This document shows, one piece after another, positions 44,025-53,550 of a DNA stretch of 64,000 nucleotides. This stretch comes from JBCDAP01 sp038747915 (GTDB taxonomy: Bacteria > Planctomycetota > Phycisphaerae > Phycisphaerales > UBA1924). The notes under the pieces are model-generated. The model saw nothing but the letters and a program-made list of their open reading frames with translations, did no database searches and was not told where the DNA came from. Made by a program: the position numbers and the translations under genes. The stretch spans positions 18,974 through 82,973 of the forward strand of contig JBCDJJ010000004.1 of assembly GCA_038747915.1 (NCBI GenBank), read 5' to 3'. Each line of letters starts with the position of its first letter. The stretch's first letter is position 1.

Positions 44025-44801
44025 ATGCCGACGCTCGCGATCGAGGACTTCATCGGCGGGCAGGTGATCTTCATCGGGCTGATCGTGGCCCTGATGATCG
44101 GTGGGGCCATCGCCGCGTGGTGGTTCGACCGCAAGCGGCTCGACGCGCTGCGGGCGTGGGCCGCGAGCAACGGGCTCACGTTCGACCCGCACAAGCGCAG
44201 CTACGCCCTGCCGATCTCCCTGTTTCGGAAGGGGCACTCGCGGTGGGCGCGGCGGTTCTGCACCGGTCGGCTCGAGCAGCCGATCGCTGGGCTCGACGAT
44301 CACCCACCGCTCGAACTCTTCGAGTACCACTACGCGGTCACGAGCGGCTCCGGGAAGAACCGCCGCACCACGCACTACTACCACCCGTGCATCGCGGTCC
44401 ATCTCGCCTTCGAGCCGGGCGACCTGGCCATCCGCGACGAGCACCTGGGCGACAAGCTCGGCGCCGCCTTCGGCATGGACGACATCGACTTCGAGCACGC
44501 CGAGTTCTCGAAGCGGTACCACGTCACCGGGCACGACCGCGAGCGGGTCTACGAGCTGATGCACACCCGGATGATCGACTTCCTGCTCACGTACCGCCGT
44601 CAGCGGCTCGAGATCGCCGGTGACACGCTCTTCGTGCACCTGACCGGGCGGGCCGATGTCGAGGATTACGACCGGCTGCTCGGGTGCTGCCGCGGCATCC
44701 TCGCGCTGCTCCCGCGGACGCTCGTCAACCGCGAGCGCGTCCGCCGCGGGCTCGACGTGATCATCGATGCCGGCGCCGCTGCCGCCAAGCCGGAGGTATA
44801 A
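44025..44801 (+). CDS. Membrane-anchored protein of unknown function upstream of lemA
   Basis: This 258-residue protein has one N-terminal membrane segment (VIFIGLIVALMIGGAIAAWWF) followed by a soluble domain starting LDALRAWAASNGLTFDP. This opening recalls DUF3137-type proteins that neighbour lemA in several bacteria, but I cannot place it firmly. It follows the 152-residue gene by 48 bases and precedes lemA by 39 bases, so it is part of the same likely transcript. Confidence 0.65.
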   Translation: MPTLAIEDFIGGQVIFIGLIVALMIGGAIAAWWFDRKRLDALRAWAASNGLTFDPHKRSYALPISLFRKGHSRWARRFCTGRLEQPIAGLDDHPPLELFEYHYAVTSGSGKNRRTTHYYHPCIAVHLAFEPGDLAIRDEHLGDKLGAAFGMDDIDFEHAEFSKRYHVTGHDRERVYELMHTRMIDFLLTYRRQRLEIAGDTLFVHLTGRADVEDYDRLLGCCRGILALLPRTLVNRERVRRGLDVIIDAGAAAAKPEV

Positions 44802-44840
44802 CCCCGTGATCGCATCACACGTGCCCGTAGGAGGTCGGTC

Positions 44841-45416
44841 ATGGGGCCAGGAATGATCTCGGTGATCGTTGTCGTTGTGCTGGTGCTGATGTTCGGCGGC
44901 GCGATCATCGGCCTGTACAACGCACTGGTGAGCGCGAGGCAGCGGGTCCGTGAGAGCTGGTCCAACGTCGACACCGAGCTCCAGCGGCGGCACAGCCTCA
45001 TCCCCAACCTTGTCAACACCGTGCAGGGGTACATGACCCACGAGCGCGAACTGCTCGAGAACATCACCTCGCTCCGCGCGCGCGCCATGGAACTCCAGCC
45101 CGGCGAGCCGACCGGCGAGCAATCCAAGATCGAGAGCCAGCTCGGGGCTGCTCTCGGCCAGCTCCGCGTGCAGGTGGAGAACTACCCCGATCTCAAGGCC
45201 TCGCAGAACTTCCTCTCACTCCAGGGCGAACTCGCCAATACGGAAGACCGCATCCAGGCTGCGCTGCGGTTCTTCAACGGCAATGTGCGCGACCTCAACA
45301 TCAAGTGCGAGCAGTTCCCGAGTGTCCTCATCGCGTCGGTGTTCGGCTTCCAGAAGGCCGAGTACTTCGAACTCGCCGATGAGGCGGCACGTGAAACACC
45401 GGTCGTTCAGTTCTAA
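44841..45416 (+). CDS. lemA: LemA-family protein
   Basis: This 191-residue protein shows the LemA pattern: an N-terminal membrane helix (VIVVVVLVLMFGGAIIGLYN), then ARQRVRESWSNVDTELQRRHSLIPNLV, and the late LQGELANTEDRIQAALRFFN segment. LemA proteins are inner-membrane, mostly helical, of uncertain role, often beside a DUF3137 or TPM-domain gene. GGAGG lies six bases before the ATG. It ends the plus-strand cluster begun by the pseudopilin and is convergent with the next gene (16 bases). Confidence 0.92.
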   Translation: MGPGMISVIVVVVLVLMFGGAIIGLYNALVSARQRVRESWSNVDTELQRRHSLIPNLVNTVQGYMTHERELLENITSLRARAMELQPGEPTGEQSKIESQLGAALGQLRVQVENYPDLKASQNFLSLQGELANTEDRIQAALRFFNGNVRDLNIKCEQFPSVLIASVFGFQKAEYFELADEAARETPVVQF

Positions 45417-45432
45417 TCTGCGACCGATGCGC

Positions 45433-46101
45433 TCACGCGCCGGATGACTCCGGCGTCGATGCGCTCGCCGGCTGGGCCGCCCCACTGTCGGCCGAGAGTT
45501 CGCGCCGCGGCTTCTCGAACCGCTTCGGCTGCTCGGCGGGCAGCTTCCAGACGCGCCAGAGGATCAGCGTGAGAATCACCCCGATCGCCAGGATCAGACC
45601 GACCACCAGCAGGTACTGGTCGATCAGCTTCGACGCCGCGAGCACCGCGATCATGCCGAGCGAGACGATCAGGAACGTCCACCCGAACCGGAGCCCCGCG
45701 TAGAACGCCGCGAGCGTGAGCGGGATGATCACCGGCGAGCCCTGAGGCGCCTCGCCCGATGCGGGGCCGAGCTCGCTCAGGTAGTAGAGCAGCAGGTACG
45801 CGATCCCGAACCCGCCCCAGTGGGCCGCCTGGCGGATCACCAGCGTGCCGCCGGTCTCCCACCGCGTGTCCGCGGTCCAGGCGCACGCCACCGCGAACAC
45901 GGGCATGAGCGCCACCCAGATCCACGGCGAGAGCACGCTGGTGGCCGCCTCGGCCATCAGGGCGATCACGACCATCAGCAGCACCGCCACACCGACGAAG
46001 GCGTTGCGACGAGCAATACGCCCCACTTGGCGGCGAGAGGCCTGCGCCTCGCCACTCTCGGCAGCGTCACCGCTCGGCTTGGATGCCCGCTCGTCTCTCA
46101 T
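45433..46101 (-). CDS. Multi-pass membrane protein of unknown function
   Basis: This 222-residue protein has a polar, charged N terminus, then about five hydrophobic segments (for example FVGVAVLLMVVIALMAEAAT and LILAIGVILTLILWRVW). The C terminus is acidic and Ser/Pro-rich. No family was recognised. The chosen ATG at 46101 removes an upstream extension that overlaps the repeat element at 46181-46265. Confidence 0.65.
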   Translation of the reverse strand: MRDERASKPSGDAAESGEAQASRRQVGRIARRNAFVGVAVLLMVVIALMAEAATSVLSPWIWVALMPVFAVACAWTADTRWETGGTLVIRQAAHWGGFGIAYLLLYYLSELGPASGEAPQGSPVIIPLTLAAFYAGLRFGWTFLIVSLGMIAVLAASKLIDQYLLVVGLILAIGVILTLILWRVWKLPAEQPKRFEKPRRELSADSGAAQPASASTPESSGA

Positions 46102-46180
46102 GGCGACAGCGTATCCGGGATTCCGGTGCCCCCGTTTCGGTGCGAGCCGAGCGTATCCCACGCGTTCGTGCGACCGGGTG

Positions 46181-46265
46181 CGGTGGTGGGAGCGTCCCGC
46201 TCCCACGCCAGGATGCCGGGCGCTTCTAGGTGAACGTTCGTGAGAGCGGGACGCCCCCACCACCG
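46181..46265. repeat. 85-nt palindromic dispersed repeat, copy 2
   Basis: This copy matches the element at 39341-39424. It starts CGGTGGTGGGAGCGTCCCGC and ends GGGACGCCCCCACCACCG; these ends pair with 24 of the outer 26 positions matching. The middle carries GTGAACGTTCGTG. It lies between the trxB stop and a membrane-protein start, both on the minus strand. Confidence 0.78.
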
Positions 46266-46315
46266 AGCACCGGAACTCCAATGACGCAGGGTGCGCGAAC
46301 CGATCAACCCATCGA

Positions 46316-47314
46316 TCAGTCGAGCCCTTCGGCACCCAACCAGCGCTCAGCATCGAGGGCTGCCATGCACCCCATGCCGGCCGCGGTCACGGCTTGGCGG
46401 TACTCCGCGTCGGCCACATCGCCCGCCGCGAACACGCCCGGGATGTTGGTGTGGCTCGACCTAGTCTTGAGATCAAGGTAGCCCTTGTCGTCGAACTCGA
46501 GGCCGGTGTCGCGGAGGAAGCCCGTCGCCGGTGTGTGCCCGATCGCGACGAACATGCCCTTCGCCTCGATCTCGCTCTCATCGCCGGTCTGCGTGTCCTT
46601 CAGGCGCACACCCGACACCTTGTCGTCGCCCAGCACATCCACGACGGTCTTGTTCCAGTGCACCGTCACATTGCCCTGCGAGAGCAGCCGGTCCTGCATG
46701 ATCTTGGAGGCGCGGAACTCCTCGCGGCGATGGATCACGTGTACGGTCTTGGCGAACTTCGTGAGATAGGTGGCTTCCTCCATCGCGGAATCGCCGCCGC
46801 CCACCACCACGAGTTCCTGATCGCGGAACATCGGCAGGGCTCCGTCGCACACCGCGCACGCGGACACACCGCCGCCCGACATCGCGAGCCGCTGCTCGTT
46901 CTCGAGGCCGAGCCAGTTCGCGGTGGCGCCGGTCGCGATGATCACCGCGTGGGCCCGCACGACCTGCTCGTCCCCGCCCTGATCGACCGTCTTGAGCGTG
47001 AACGGGCGTGTGGAGAAGTCGACCTCGACTACATCGCGCGTGTGCACTTGGGTCTCGAAGCGCTCGGCCTGCTTCTTCAGGTCGCTCATCATCTCCGGGC
47101 CGGTTCGCCCCTCGGGGTAGCCCGGGAAGTTCTCGACATCGGTCGTGAGCATCAACTGGCCGCCGGGCAGGACCAGCGAGGGGTTCTGCTTGGGCACGCC
47201 CTCGAACACGATGGGATCGAGGTTCGCCCGAGCGGCGTAGATCGCTGCGGTCCACCCCGCTGGGCCGGAACCGATGATCACGACTTTTTTCACCCCTTCG
47301 TTCAGCGCCACCAT
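46316..47314 (-). CDS. trxB: Thioredoxin reductase
   Basis: This 332-residue FAD/NADPH enzyme reduces thioredoxin. FAD-binding VVIIGSGPAGWTAAIYAARA is near residue 10, the redox pair C153-AVC156 lies in ACAVCDGALP, NADPH-binding VVVGGGDSAMEEATYL follows, and the FAD-closing motif VFAAGDVADAEYRQAV is at the C terminus. CAVC instead of the usual CATC is common in the family. GGAGA seven bases upstream supports 47314 over the leading in-frame codon at 47344. Confidence 0.95.
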   Translation of the reverse strand: MVALNEGVKKVVIIGSGPAGWTAAIYAARANLDPIVFEGVPKQNPSLVLPGGQLMLTTDVENFPGYPEGRTGPEMMSDLKKQAERFETQVHTRDVVEVDFSTRPFTLKTVDQGGDEQVVRAHAVIIATGATANWLGLENEQRLAMSGGGVSACAVCDGALPMFRDQELVVVGGGDSAMEEATYLTKFAKTVHVIHRREEFRASKIMQDRLLSQGNVTVHWNKTVVDVLGDDKVSGVRLKDTQTGDESEIEAKGMFVAIGHTPATGFLRDTGLEFDDKGYLDLKTRSSHTNIPGVFAAGDVADAEYRQAVTAAGMGCMAALDAERWLGAEGLD

Positions 47315-47478
47315 CCGGTCGTCTCCTTCTGACTGGTCGATCAAGCTCCGAGCACCGGTGCTCGCGATCCGTAAACACCCGGACCGAGCGGTCTATTCGC
47401 CCCATCGGCGACGAGACCGCAAGACAACGCGGGCCTCCGCGCGCCGAACCGCGCTTCTGGGTGGACAAGACAATGAGA

Positions 47479-49824
47479 TCAGCGGCGTTCGCGCTCGAGA
47501 CTCATCGGCGGGGGCCAGAACAGATCGTCGGATCCGCCGGGGCCGACAAATTGACCGCGCTCGTCCAGCCCGTCGGGGCCGGTCGACCAGACCATGAAGT
47601 GCTCGATCGAATCGCGGTTATCGAGCTGGTACTGGAAGCCGCCGTACTCATCGATCCCACGCCCAGCCAGAATGGAGCCCCAGGACCGCGCCTGCGGCTC
47701 CCAGTCCAACCAGAGCGTGAGCTCGCTTCCGAACTGCACGACGTAGAAGAGCCGCCGGATGATCTCGAGCTCGATGAGCTCAGCCGACACGATCACGTTG
47801 GCATCGACCGCGTCCTGCTCGGTGAGCTCCCCTCCGTTTCGAACCTCGTCGTACATCGCGACGAACTGCTCGTTCTCGAGCGGGCCGGCCATGAGCGCCT
47901 TGGCGATCATCGCGAAGTCGTTGAGTGAGAGCTGGTCCAGGCCGCTGTCGAGCGCGTTGCCCGCGTCGGTGTCCCCGTACCATCCGAACAGACGATCGAG
48001 CAGCGAGCCCATCTCTTCGGAATCGCTCGGCAGGTCGAGCCGGTCCCACTCGAGGAATTGCCTCCGCATCAGCTCGTGGATCTCGCCCCTGTCGCGAGAC
48101 CGGAAGAAGGCGAGACGGTTCAACTCGACCAAACGTCGGAACGAGATGCCCTCGCGGCGACCACGCCGCTCGCCACCACCGGCCTCCTCCTCGGCGATGT
48201 CCTCGAGTGCCTGCTCGAGTGATCGCTCGTCGATCTGCTCCGGATCGATGGTCACGATGTCGCCATCGTTGCGACCGATGGCCGCAGCGATTCTGTAGAG
48301 CAGGTCGGTCGGGATCGCGCCGCGGAGCCAGAACACCAGGTCGTACATGTACAGGTAAAGGAAGTACTCCTCCCCGATGGTCAACTGATCGGTTTCCGCC
48401 CGCTCGACCAGATCGGGGAGCGTCGGCATCTCGGGCCGATCCATCGGCTGCGGTGCCACCGTGAGGGTGTAGGGCGGGTGCTGACGCCGCTGCCTGGGCT
48501 GGTCTCGGATGGGCACCCAGTACCTGAAGTGCTCGTACCGGCCCTGGGCGTCATTCAAGTGAAAGACATCGCGCGAGAGGCCCTCGACGAGTTTCGGCGT
48601 CACCGAGCGGATGTGGTGCGGCAGAAGGCCGAACCGGTCGCGGTGCGACCAGATCCCAAGGGCCGCGCGGAAGCCTTCGAACGAGTTACCGAGCTGACTC
48701 CGCAGCTCCAGAAGTCTGTGCGTATCGGGCAGCAGGCCCGCGACGATCGCGTAGCGGTTGATATCAAGGCGAAGAAGCGGGTCCTCGCCCGCGAAGCCGA
48801 GCAGCGGGCCGTTGTCCAGGAACTCCCACATCGCGTACCACTGATCGAAAATCTCGGTCGACTGGTCGATGCTGGCGATCGCGTCGGCGTGGTCAACCGG
48901 CACATTGATCGCATCACCCAGCAGATTGAGCTTGGCGGCCTGATCGCGCAGCTGGGCCGATTCGAGCAAGGCCTCGATCCGCGACGCACTCGGACGCCCT
49001 CCCTCATCGAACGTCACCGCGATCGCCTGCGCAACAGAAAGACGGTCACCATCACCAAGCGGCAGACGATGGAACGCGATCTCATTGGGCTTCAACGTGT
49101 TCGCGATGTCGAGCACGACCTCCCACCCGATGACGTCGCCATGCACCCACACGAGATCGGCAACACGCTCGATCAGGAGCGCGAGACGCTCGGCCGATTC
49201 GGTCTGCTCGGCAACAAACGGCCGCTCCATCACAATGCGGTTCAGGCGGATCGCATCGAGCAGCACATCCATCGCCTCCTCACCGAAGTCGTCCCGGGCA
49301 TCAAGCTCGGCCTGCACGCTCGCCAGACCGGTCACCCACGCGATGTGCCGGAGATACCGGTGCTCGGCGAACGCGAGCAACTGCTCCTCACCGAGATCGA
49401 CGTACAGCCCCACCTCCACCCAATCCTCGTCCACCGCGTCACGCCCGAGCTCGAGCCCGAGCGCCCATGTCTCATCTTCGAGCGTGGCCTCCTCGAGCTG
49501 GTCGAGCACCGCCTGCTGCTCCTCCTGCCGTGCCCAGTCCGCGACAGACTCCCACTCGGGATCATCGGGGCCCAGGAGCATGACCCGCCGAAGGTCCGCT
49601 GCGGTCCGCATGGGGATGGGCGGCTCGACGAGACGCACGAGTGTTGGGAACAGCACCGGAGCGACCTGCGCCGTGCCTTGACCGCGGGCCAGTTCATCCG
49701 CCTGATCCAGGTATTCCTGTCCCGTGTTCGCCTGTGCGGAGGCCCCAGGAGCCAGCCCGACGCCGAACCACAGGACCGTCACCGAGGTCGTCACCACCCG
49801 CAGCAGTCGCCGCATCTGTGCCAT
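47479..49824 (-). CDS. Large secreted protein of unknown function with a T2SS pseudopilin-G-like tail
   Basis: This 781-residue protein has a signal peptide (TSVTVLWFGVGLAPGASAQ). The mature part is acidic and helical and I do not recognise its domains. Its last 80 residues (WGSILAGRGIDEYGG, then IEHFMVWSTGPDGLDERGQF) resemble the C-terminal WS(A/T)GPDG segment of type II secretion pseudopilin GspG, yet the N terminus is not a prepilin head. ATG 49824 is preferred because GGAGA sits just upstream. It is divergent from the aminotransferase. The mixed architecture is unusual and may mark an export substrate or adaptor. Confidence 0.65.
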   Translation of the reverse strand: MAQMRRLLRVVTTSVTVLWFGVGLAPGASAQANTGQEYLDQADELARGQGTAQVAPVLFPTLVRLVEPPIPMRTAADLRRVMLLGPDDPEWESVADWARQEEQQAVLDQLEEATLEDETWALGLELGRDAVDEDWVEVGLYVDLGEEQLLAFAEHRYLRHIAWVTGLASVQAELDARDDFGEEAMDVLLDAIRLNRIVMERPFVAEQTESAERLALLIERVADLVWVHGDVIGWEVVLDIANTLKPNEIAFHRLPLGDGDRLSVAQAIAVTFDEGGRPSASRIEALLESAQLRDQAAKLNLLGDAINVPVDHADAIASIDQSTEIFDQWYAMWEFLDNGPLLGFAGEDPLLRLDINRYAIVAGLLPDTHRLLELRSQLGNSFEGFRAALGIWSHRDRFGLLPHHIRSVTPKLVEGLSRDVFHLNDAQGRYEHFRYWVPIRDQPRQRRQHPPYTLTVAPQPMDRPEMPTLPDLVERAETDQLTIGEEYFLYLYMYDLVFWLRGAIPTDLLYRIAAAIGRNDGDIVTIDPEQIDERSLEQALEDIAEEEAGGGERRGRREGISFRRLVELNRLAFFRSRDRGEIHELMRRQFLEWDRLDLPSDSEEMGSLLDRLFGWYGDTDAGNALDSGLDQLSLNDFAMIAKALMAGPLENEQFVAMYDEVRNGGELTEQDAVDANVIVSAELIELEIIRRLFYVVQFGSELTLWLDWEPQARSWGSILAGRGIDEYGGFQYQLDNRDSIEHFMVWSTGPDGLDERGQFVGPGGSDDLFWPPPMSLERERR

Positions 49825-49941
49825 CGTCGTCTCCGAGGACATCGCTTCTGAATCGATCGGTTGCCGGGCTCCGACGCCCGCGCGGGGATTCTACCGATCA
49901 ATCCGCATCACGATCCGCCCGCCCGGGATACGATCAAATCG

Positions 49942-51186
49942 ATGCCTTCGATTCCCCGTCTCTACTTCGACAACGCCGCAACCAGCTTCCCCAAGCCCCC
50001 AAGCGTCGTGGCGGCCATGACCGACTACGCCGCCCACCTCGGTGCCTCGCCCGGCCGAGGCGGGTATCGCGAAGCCCGGGCCGCAGCGGACCTACTGATG
50101 CGGTGTCGTGCCCGCATCTGCGAGCTGATCCGGGGTGAGTCGCCGCGCCACGTCATTTTCACGCTCAATACGACCGACGCCCTGAACCTCGCCATCCGCG
50201 GCATCGTGGAGCCCTCTCGGCGGCGTGGAGCCGTTCACCTCGTCACGACCGCCATGGACCACAATTCGGTCCTGAGGCCGTTCAACGCCCTTGTCGACCG
50301 TCTGGGCGTCGAGCAGACCGTCGTCCACGCCGACCCACACACGGGCCTCGTGGATCCCGATGCCGTCCGGAGGGCGATCCGGCCTGACACCCGCCTGGTC
50401 GCCGCGGTCCATGCCAGCAACGTCACGGGAACGCTCCAGCCCATCGGCGAGGTCGGGCGCGTCTGTCGCGAACTCGCGGTCCCATTTCTGGTCGATGCAG
50501 CGCAGACGCTCGGGCACATCCCTGTGGATGTGCAGGAGCTGTGCATCGATCTGCTTGCCGCCCCTGGCCACAAGGGCCTGCTCGGCCCGCTCGGCACCGG
50601 CTTCCTGTACATGAGGCCGGGGATGGAGAAGCTGATCGACACCATCCGCGAGGGTGGCACCGGCTCACGCTCCGAATACGACCGTCAGCCCGACGACCTG
50701 CCCGACAAGTACGAGCCGGGCAGCCACAACACCATCGGCATCGCCGGGCTGCTCGCGGGTGTCGACTATCTCCTCGAGCGCGGCGTCGGTGCGATCGCCG
50801 ATCACGAGCTCTCGCTCACGACCGAGTTCCTCCGCGGGCTGCACACGGGCTCGGGTGAGCTGCTTCCCGGGCTGCGCCTCCTCGGCCCTCCAGGGATCCG
50901 CGACCGCGTCGGTGTGTTCTCGGTCACCGTGGACGGCCTCGCCCCCGCCGAGCTCGCCGATGTGCTCGAGCAGGACTACGGCATCCTCACTCGCCCCGGG
51001 CTGCACTGCGCCCCAGCAGCGCACGAGACCATGCAGACGGACCCCGCGAGCACGGGCTCTCCCGAGCTCGCAGGGTCCACACGGTTCAGCCTGGGACCGT
51101 TCCTGACAGTGCAAGACGTCAAGTATGCGACCGATGCGCTCGCGAGCGTGTGCGAGCAGACGATCGGTACACCCGCGGCACGTTGA
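49942..51186 (+). CDS. Class V aminotransferase / cysteine-desulfurase-like PLP enzyme
   Basis: This 414-residue protein has YFDNAATSFPKP at its start, the PLP lysine in APGHKGLLGP, and a terminal RPGLHCAPAAHE motif. These place it in the class V family near NifS/CsdA but in the subgroup with the RxGLHCAPxAH tail, in which a Cys occupies the sulfur-acceptor-like position. The reaction (desulfuration versus other PLP chemistry) is not certain. The longer frame to 49861 lacks support. It is followed by 250 bases of noncoding DNA before the UbiD-like gene. Confidence 0.85.
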   Translation: MPSIPRLYFDNAATSFPKPPSVVAAMTDYAAHLGASPGRGGYREARAAADLLMRCRARICELIRGESPRHVIFTLNTTDALNLAIRGIVEPSRRRGAVHLVTTAMDHNSVLRPFNALVDRLGVEQTVVHADPHTGLVDPDAVRRAIRPDTRLVAAVHASNVTGTLQPIGEVGRVCRELAVPFLVDAAQTLGHIPVDVQELCIDLLAAPGHKGLLGPLGTGFLYMRPGMEKLIDTIREGGTGSRSEYDRQPDDLPDKYEPGSHNTIGIAGLLAGVDYLLERGVGAIADHELSLTTEFLRGLHTGSGELLPGLRLLGPPGIRDRVGVFSVTVDGLAPAELADVLEQDYGILTRPGLHCAPAAHETMQTDPASTGSPELAGSTRFSLGPFLTVQDVKYATDALASVCEQTIGTPAAR

Positions 51187-51435
51187 TGATCACCCGCGAC
51201 GACGCTGCGATGCGAACTGCCAGAAAATCACGGTGCGATTGTCGAGATCGAGAGAATCAGGTCGAGCCATTGCGAATCGATGCGGTGAATGTGCTCCTCC
51301 ACGAGTTCGTTCAGCGCACATCAAGCGTCGAATACACCGGCGTGGGTACCAAGGCTCTGGATCGGATCTTCTGTTCGTGCGACCACCCACGCCATCCAGG
51401 CAGCCCAAACAGACGTGCAGGGTCATCGTGGTGGC

Positions 51436-53505
51436 TCACTTGGAGAACCGGCTCGTGATCGGCTCGATCGCCGAGTGCGTCGACTCGTCGATCCCCAGCA
51501 CGGGAGGCCACGCACGGACCGGCTGACCGTCGTGTACATCGGCCGAGTTCTTCGGAGTGGCGTCAAAGCCGATCACGCCGTCGGGGTCGTCGGGCCAGAC
51601 GGCATCGCGGCCGGCGTCGAAGTTCGCGCACCAGTGGAAAAGAGCCGCGTCAAAGTCCGCGATGTCAACGAGCGACCCGAGCGCGACGATGTATCGCGGG
51701 CGGGCCGGATCCTCCGAGAGCCTCGCGATCAGGTCCGAGAGCACACGGCGACCATCCCCCCCCCGGTGCTTGTCGACCGCCACGAACAGCCAGCCGTCGA
51801 GCTCGTCCGGCATGCTCGAGGCATTCACGCCATCGACCGCACTGACAACCTCAGCACATCGCGCACGGCCGGACCCATCGCGTGCGTCACCCGGAACCTC
51901 GAGCGGCACCCCGGTCCGACCTTCTTCACCCATCCATTTCCGCGTGCAGTCGAAGCCGAGCTTCGTCCCGACACCAAGTCGCGGGGCCGCGTGATCCAAG
52001 ATGTCCACCGGCCCGAGCACCCGCTCGATATCACGGCCCGGCAGGCAGTGTGCGCTCGCGGCGCGAAGCACCGCAGCGGTGTCGTGCACATCAACATCAT
52101 CGTCGACCACGAAGAGGTGCTTCGTCCACGCCATCTGCCCCGCACCCCACACCGCGTGCATCACACGTCGGGCCTGCATCGGGTACGCCTTCTTGATCTG
52201 CAGAAACGCGCAGTTATGGAACGCGCCGAACATGGGCAGGTCGTAGTCCGCGATATCCGGGATGAGGACCTGAAGCAGCGGGAGAAAGAGCCGCTCGGTC
52301 GCCTTGCCGAGAAAGTAGTCCTCTTGTGGCGGCAGCCCGACCACCGTGGTCGGATAGATCGGCTTCTCACGCATCGTCACCGCGCTCACCTCGACGATCG
52401 GGTACCGATCCGGCATCGAGTAGAAGCCCGTGTGGTCGCCGAACGGTCCCTCGAAAACCGCGCCCGGCCCGAGCGGCTCGTCGCTCTCCCGCGGGTCCCA
52501 CCCGATGGTGCCCGCATCGGTGCGCACGAAGCCCTCGATCACGATCTCCGCGTTCGCCGGCACGCGGACGGGCACCGAGACGCCGCGGACAAGCTCGATG
52601 CCACGGCCATGAAGAAACCCGGCCATGAGGAGCTCGGAGATGCCGGGCGGGAGCGGCGCGGTCGCGGCGTAGGGGAGAACCCACTCGCCGCCGAGCACGA
52701 TCGCGACCGGCATCGGCTTGCCGAGCTTCTTCCAGCTGCGCCAGTGCGCCGCACCGTCGTGATGCACGTGCCAGTGCATCGCGAGCCGCTTCTCCCCCAT
52801 GAGCTGCACGCGGTACATCCCGATGTTGTGGCTCGCTGGCTTCGGATCGTCGTGGTCATCCGCGTGGATGGTGTGGATGCCGGCGAGCGTGATGTACCGG
52901 CCGCGCAGGTCATCGTCCTGTGCGCGCACATCGGGGATGCCGGTGTTCACGTCGGCCGGGTAACCGAGCGAGGCAAAGTCGCCATCGTGCGTCCAGCACT
53001 TGATGATGGGTAGCTTCGTGAGATCGATCTGGTCGCCCGTGCGGACGACCTGCTGACACGGGCCGCGGCCCCTGCGCGTCTTGGGGGGGATCTTCAGGAG
53101 CGGGGCAAACTGCTTGAGCTTCTCGACCGTTTCAGCGAGCGAACGCGGCGGCTGCGGCTTGGCGAGCTCACCGATGGTCGCGCCGAGCGCATCAAAGCCC
53201 CGCGGTGTCTGCAAGACCGTTTCCATGCGCCGGTAGCTGCCAAAGGCGTTCATCAGCACCGGGATCTCACTGACCGACCCGTCCGGCATCAACGGCTTCT
53301 CGAAGAGCATCGCCGGCCCGCCACGGTCCCAGAACCGCGGGTCGTTCCTTTTCGCCGATGCGCTCGGCTCAACCGGGCACGCGGCCTTGCTCGCGAGGTC
53401 AGCGCACGCGGCGATATGGAGCCGAACGTCGGTTGGTTCGGTGATCCGGAGCAGCTCGCCGTCGCGTTCGAGCTTCTCGACCAGTTCGCGCACACTCTTG
53501 GGCAT
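51436..53505 (-). CDS. UbiD-family (prFMN-dependent) decarboxylase
   Basis: This 689-residue protein belongs to the UbiD decarboxylases, which use prenylated FMN to remove CO2 from aromatic or unsaturated acids. Motifs are GKPMPVAIVLGGEW and VFEGPFGDHTGFYSMP (active-site region), with MHWHVHHDG earlier. It is longer than E. coli UbiD (about 490), with extra residues in the C-terminal third. No UbiX-type flavin prenyltransferase lies in the window. The start is set by GGAGG five bases upstream. Roles in ubiquinone, menaquinone (futalosine pathway) or aromatic metabolism remain open. Confidence 0.88.
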   Translation of the reverse strand: MPKSVRELVEKLERDGELLRITEPTDVRLHIAACADLASKAACPVEPSASAKRNDPRFWDRGGPAMLFEKPLMPDGSVSEIPVLMNAFGSYRRMETVLQTPRGFDALGATIGELAKPQPPRSLAETVEKLKQFAPLLKIPPKTRRGRGPCQQVVRTGDQIDLTKLPIIKCWTHDGDFASLGYPADVNTGIPDVRAQDDDLRGRYITLAGIHTIHADDHDDPKPASHNIGMYRVQLMGEKRLAMHWHVHHDGAAHWRSWKKLGKPMPVAIVLGGEWVLPYAATAPLPPGISELLMAGFLHGRGIELVRGVSVPVRVPANAEIVIEGFVRTDAGTIGWDPRESDEPLGPGAVFEGPFGDHTGFYSMPDRYPIVEVSAVTMREKPIYPTTVVGLPPQEDYFLGKATERLFLPLLQVLIPDIADYDLPMFGAFHNCAFLQIKKAYPMQARRVMHAVWGAGQMAWTKHLFVVDDDVDVHDTAAVLRAASAHCLPGRDIERVLGPVDILDHAAPRLGVGTKLGFDCTRKWMGEEGRTGVPLEVPGDARDGSGRARCAEVVSAVDGVNASSMPDELDGWLFVAVDKHRGGDGRRVLSDLIARLSEDPARPRYIVALGSLVDIADFDAALFHWCANFDAGRDAVWPDDPDGVIGFDATPKNSADVHDGQPVRAWPPVLGIDESTHSAIEPITSRFSK

Positions 53506-53550
53506 CGAGCCTCCCTTTCGCCCGCACCCCCGCGCGCGATGCGATCTGGC

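Noticed and set aside
51187..51435. Small frames between the aminotransferase and the UbiD-like gene
   Set aside because: No signal, motif or ribosome binding site; composition is not protein-like. Treated as noncoding.
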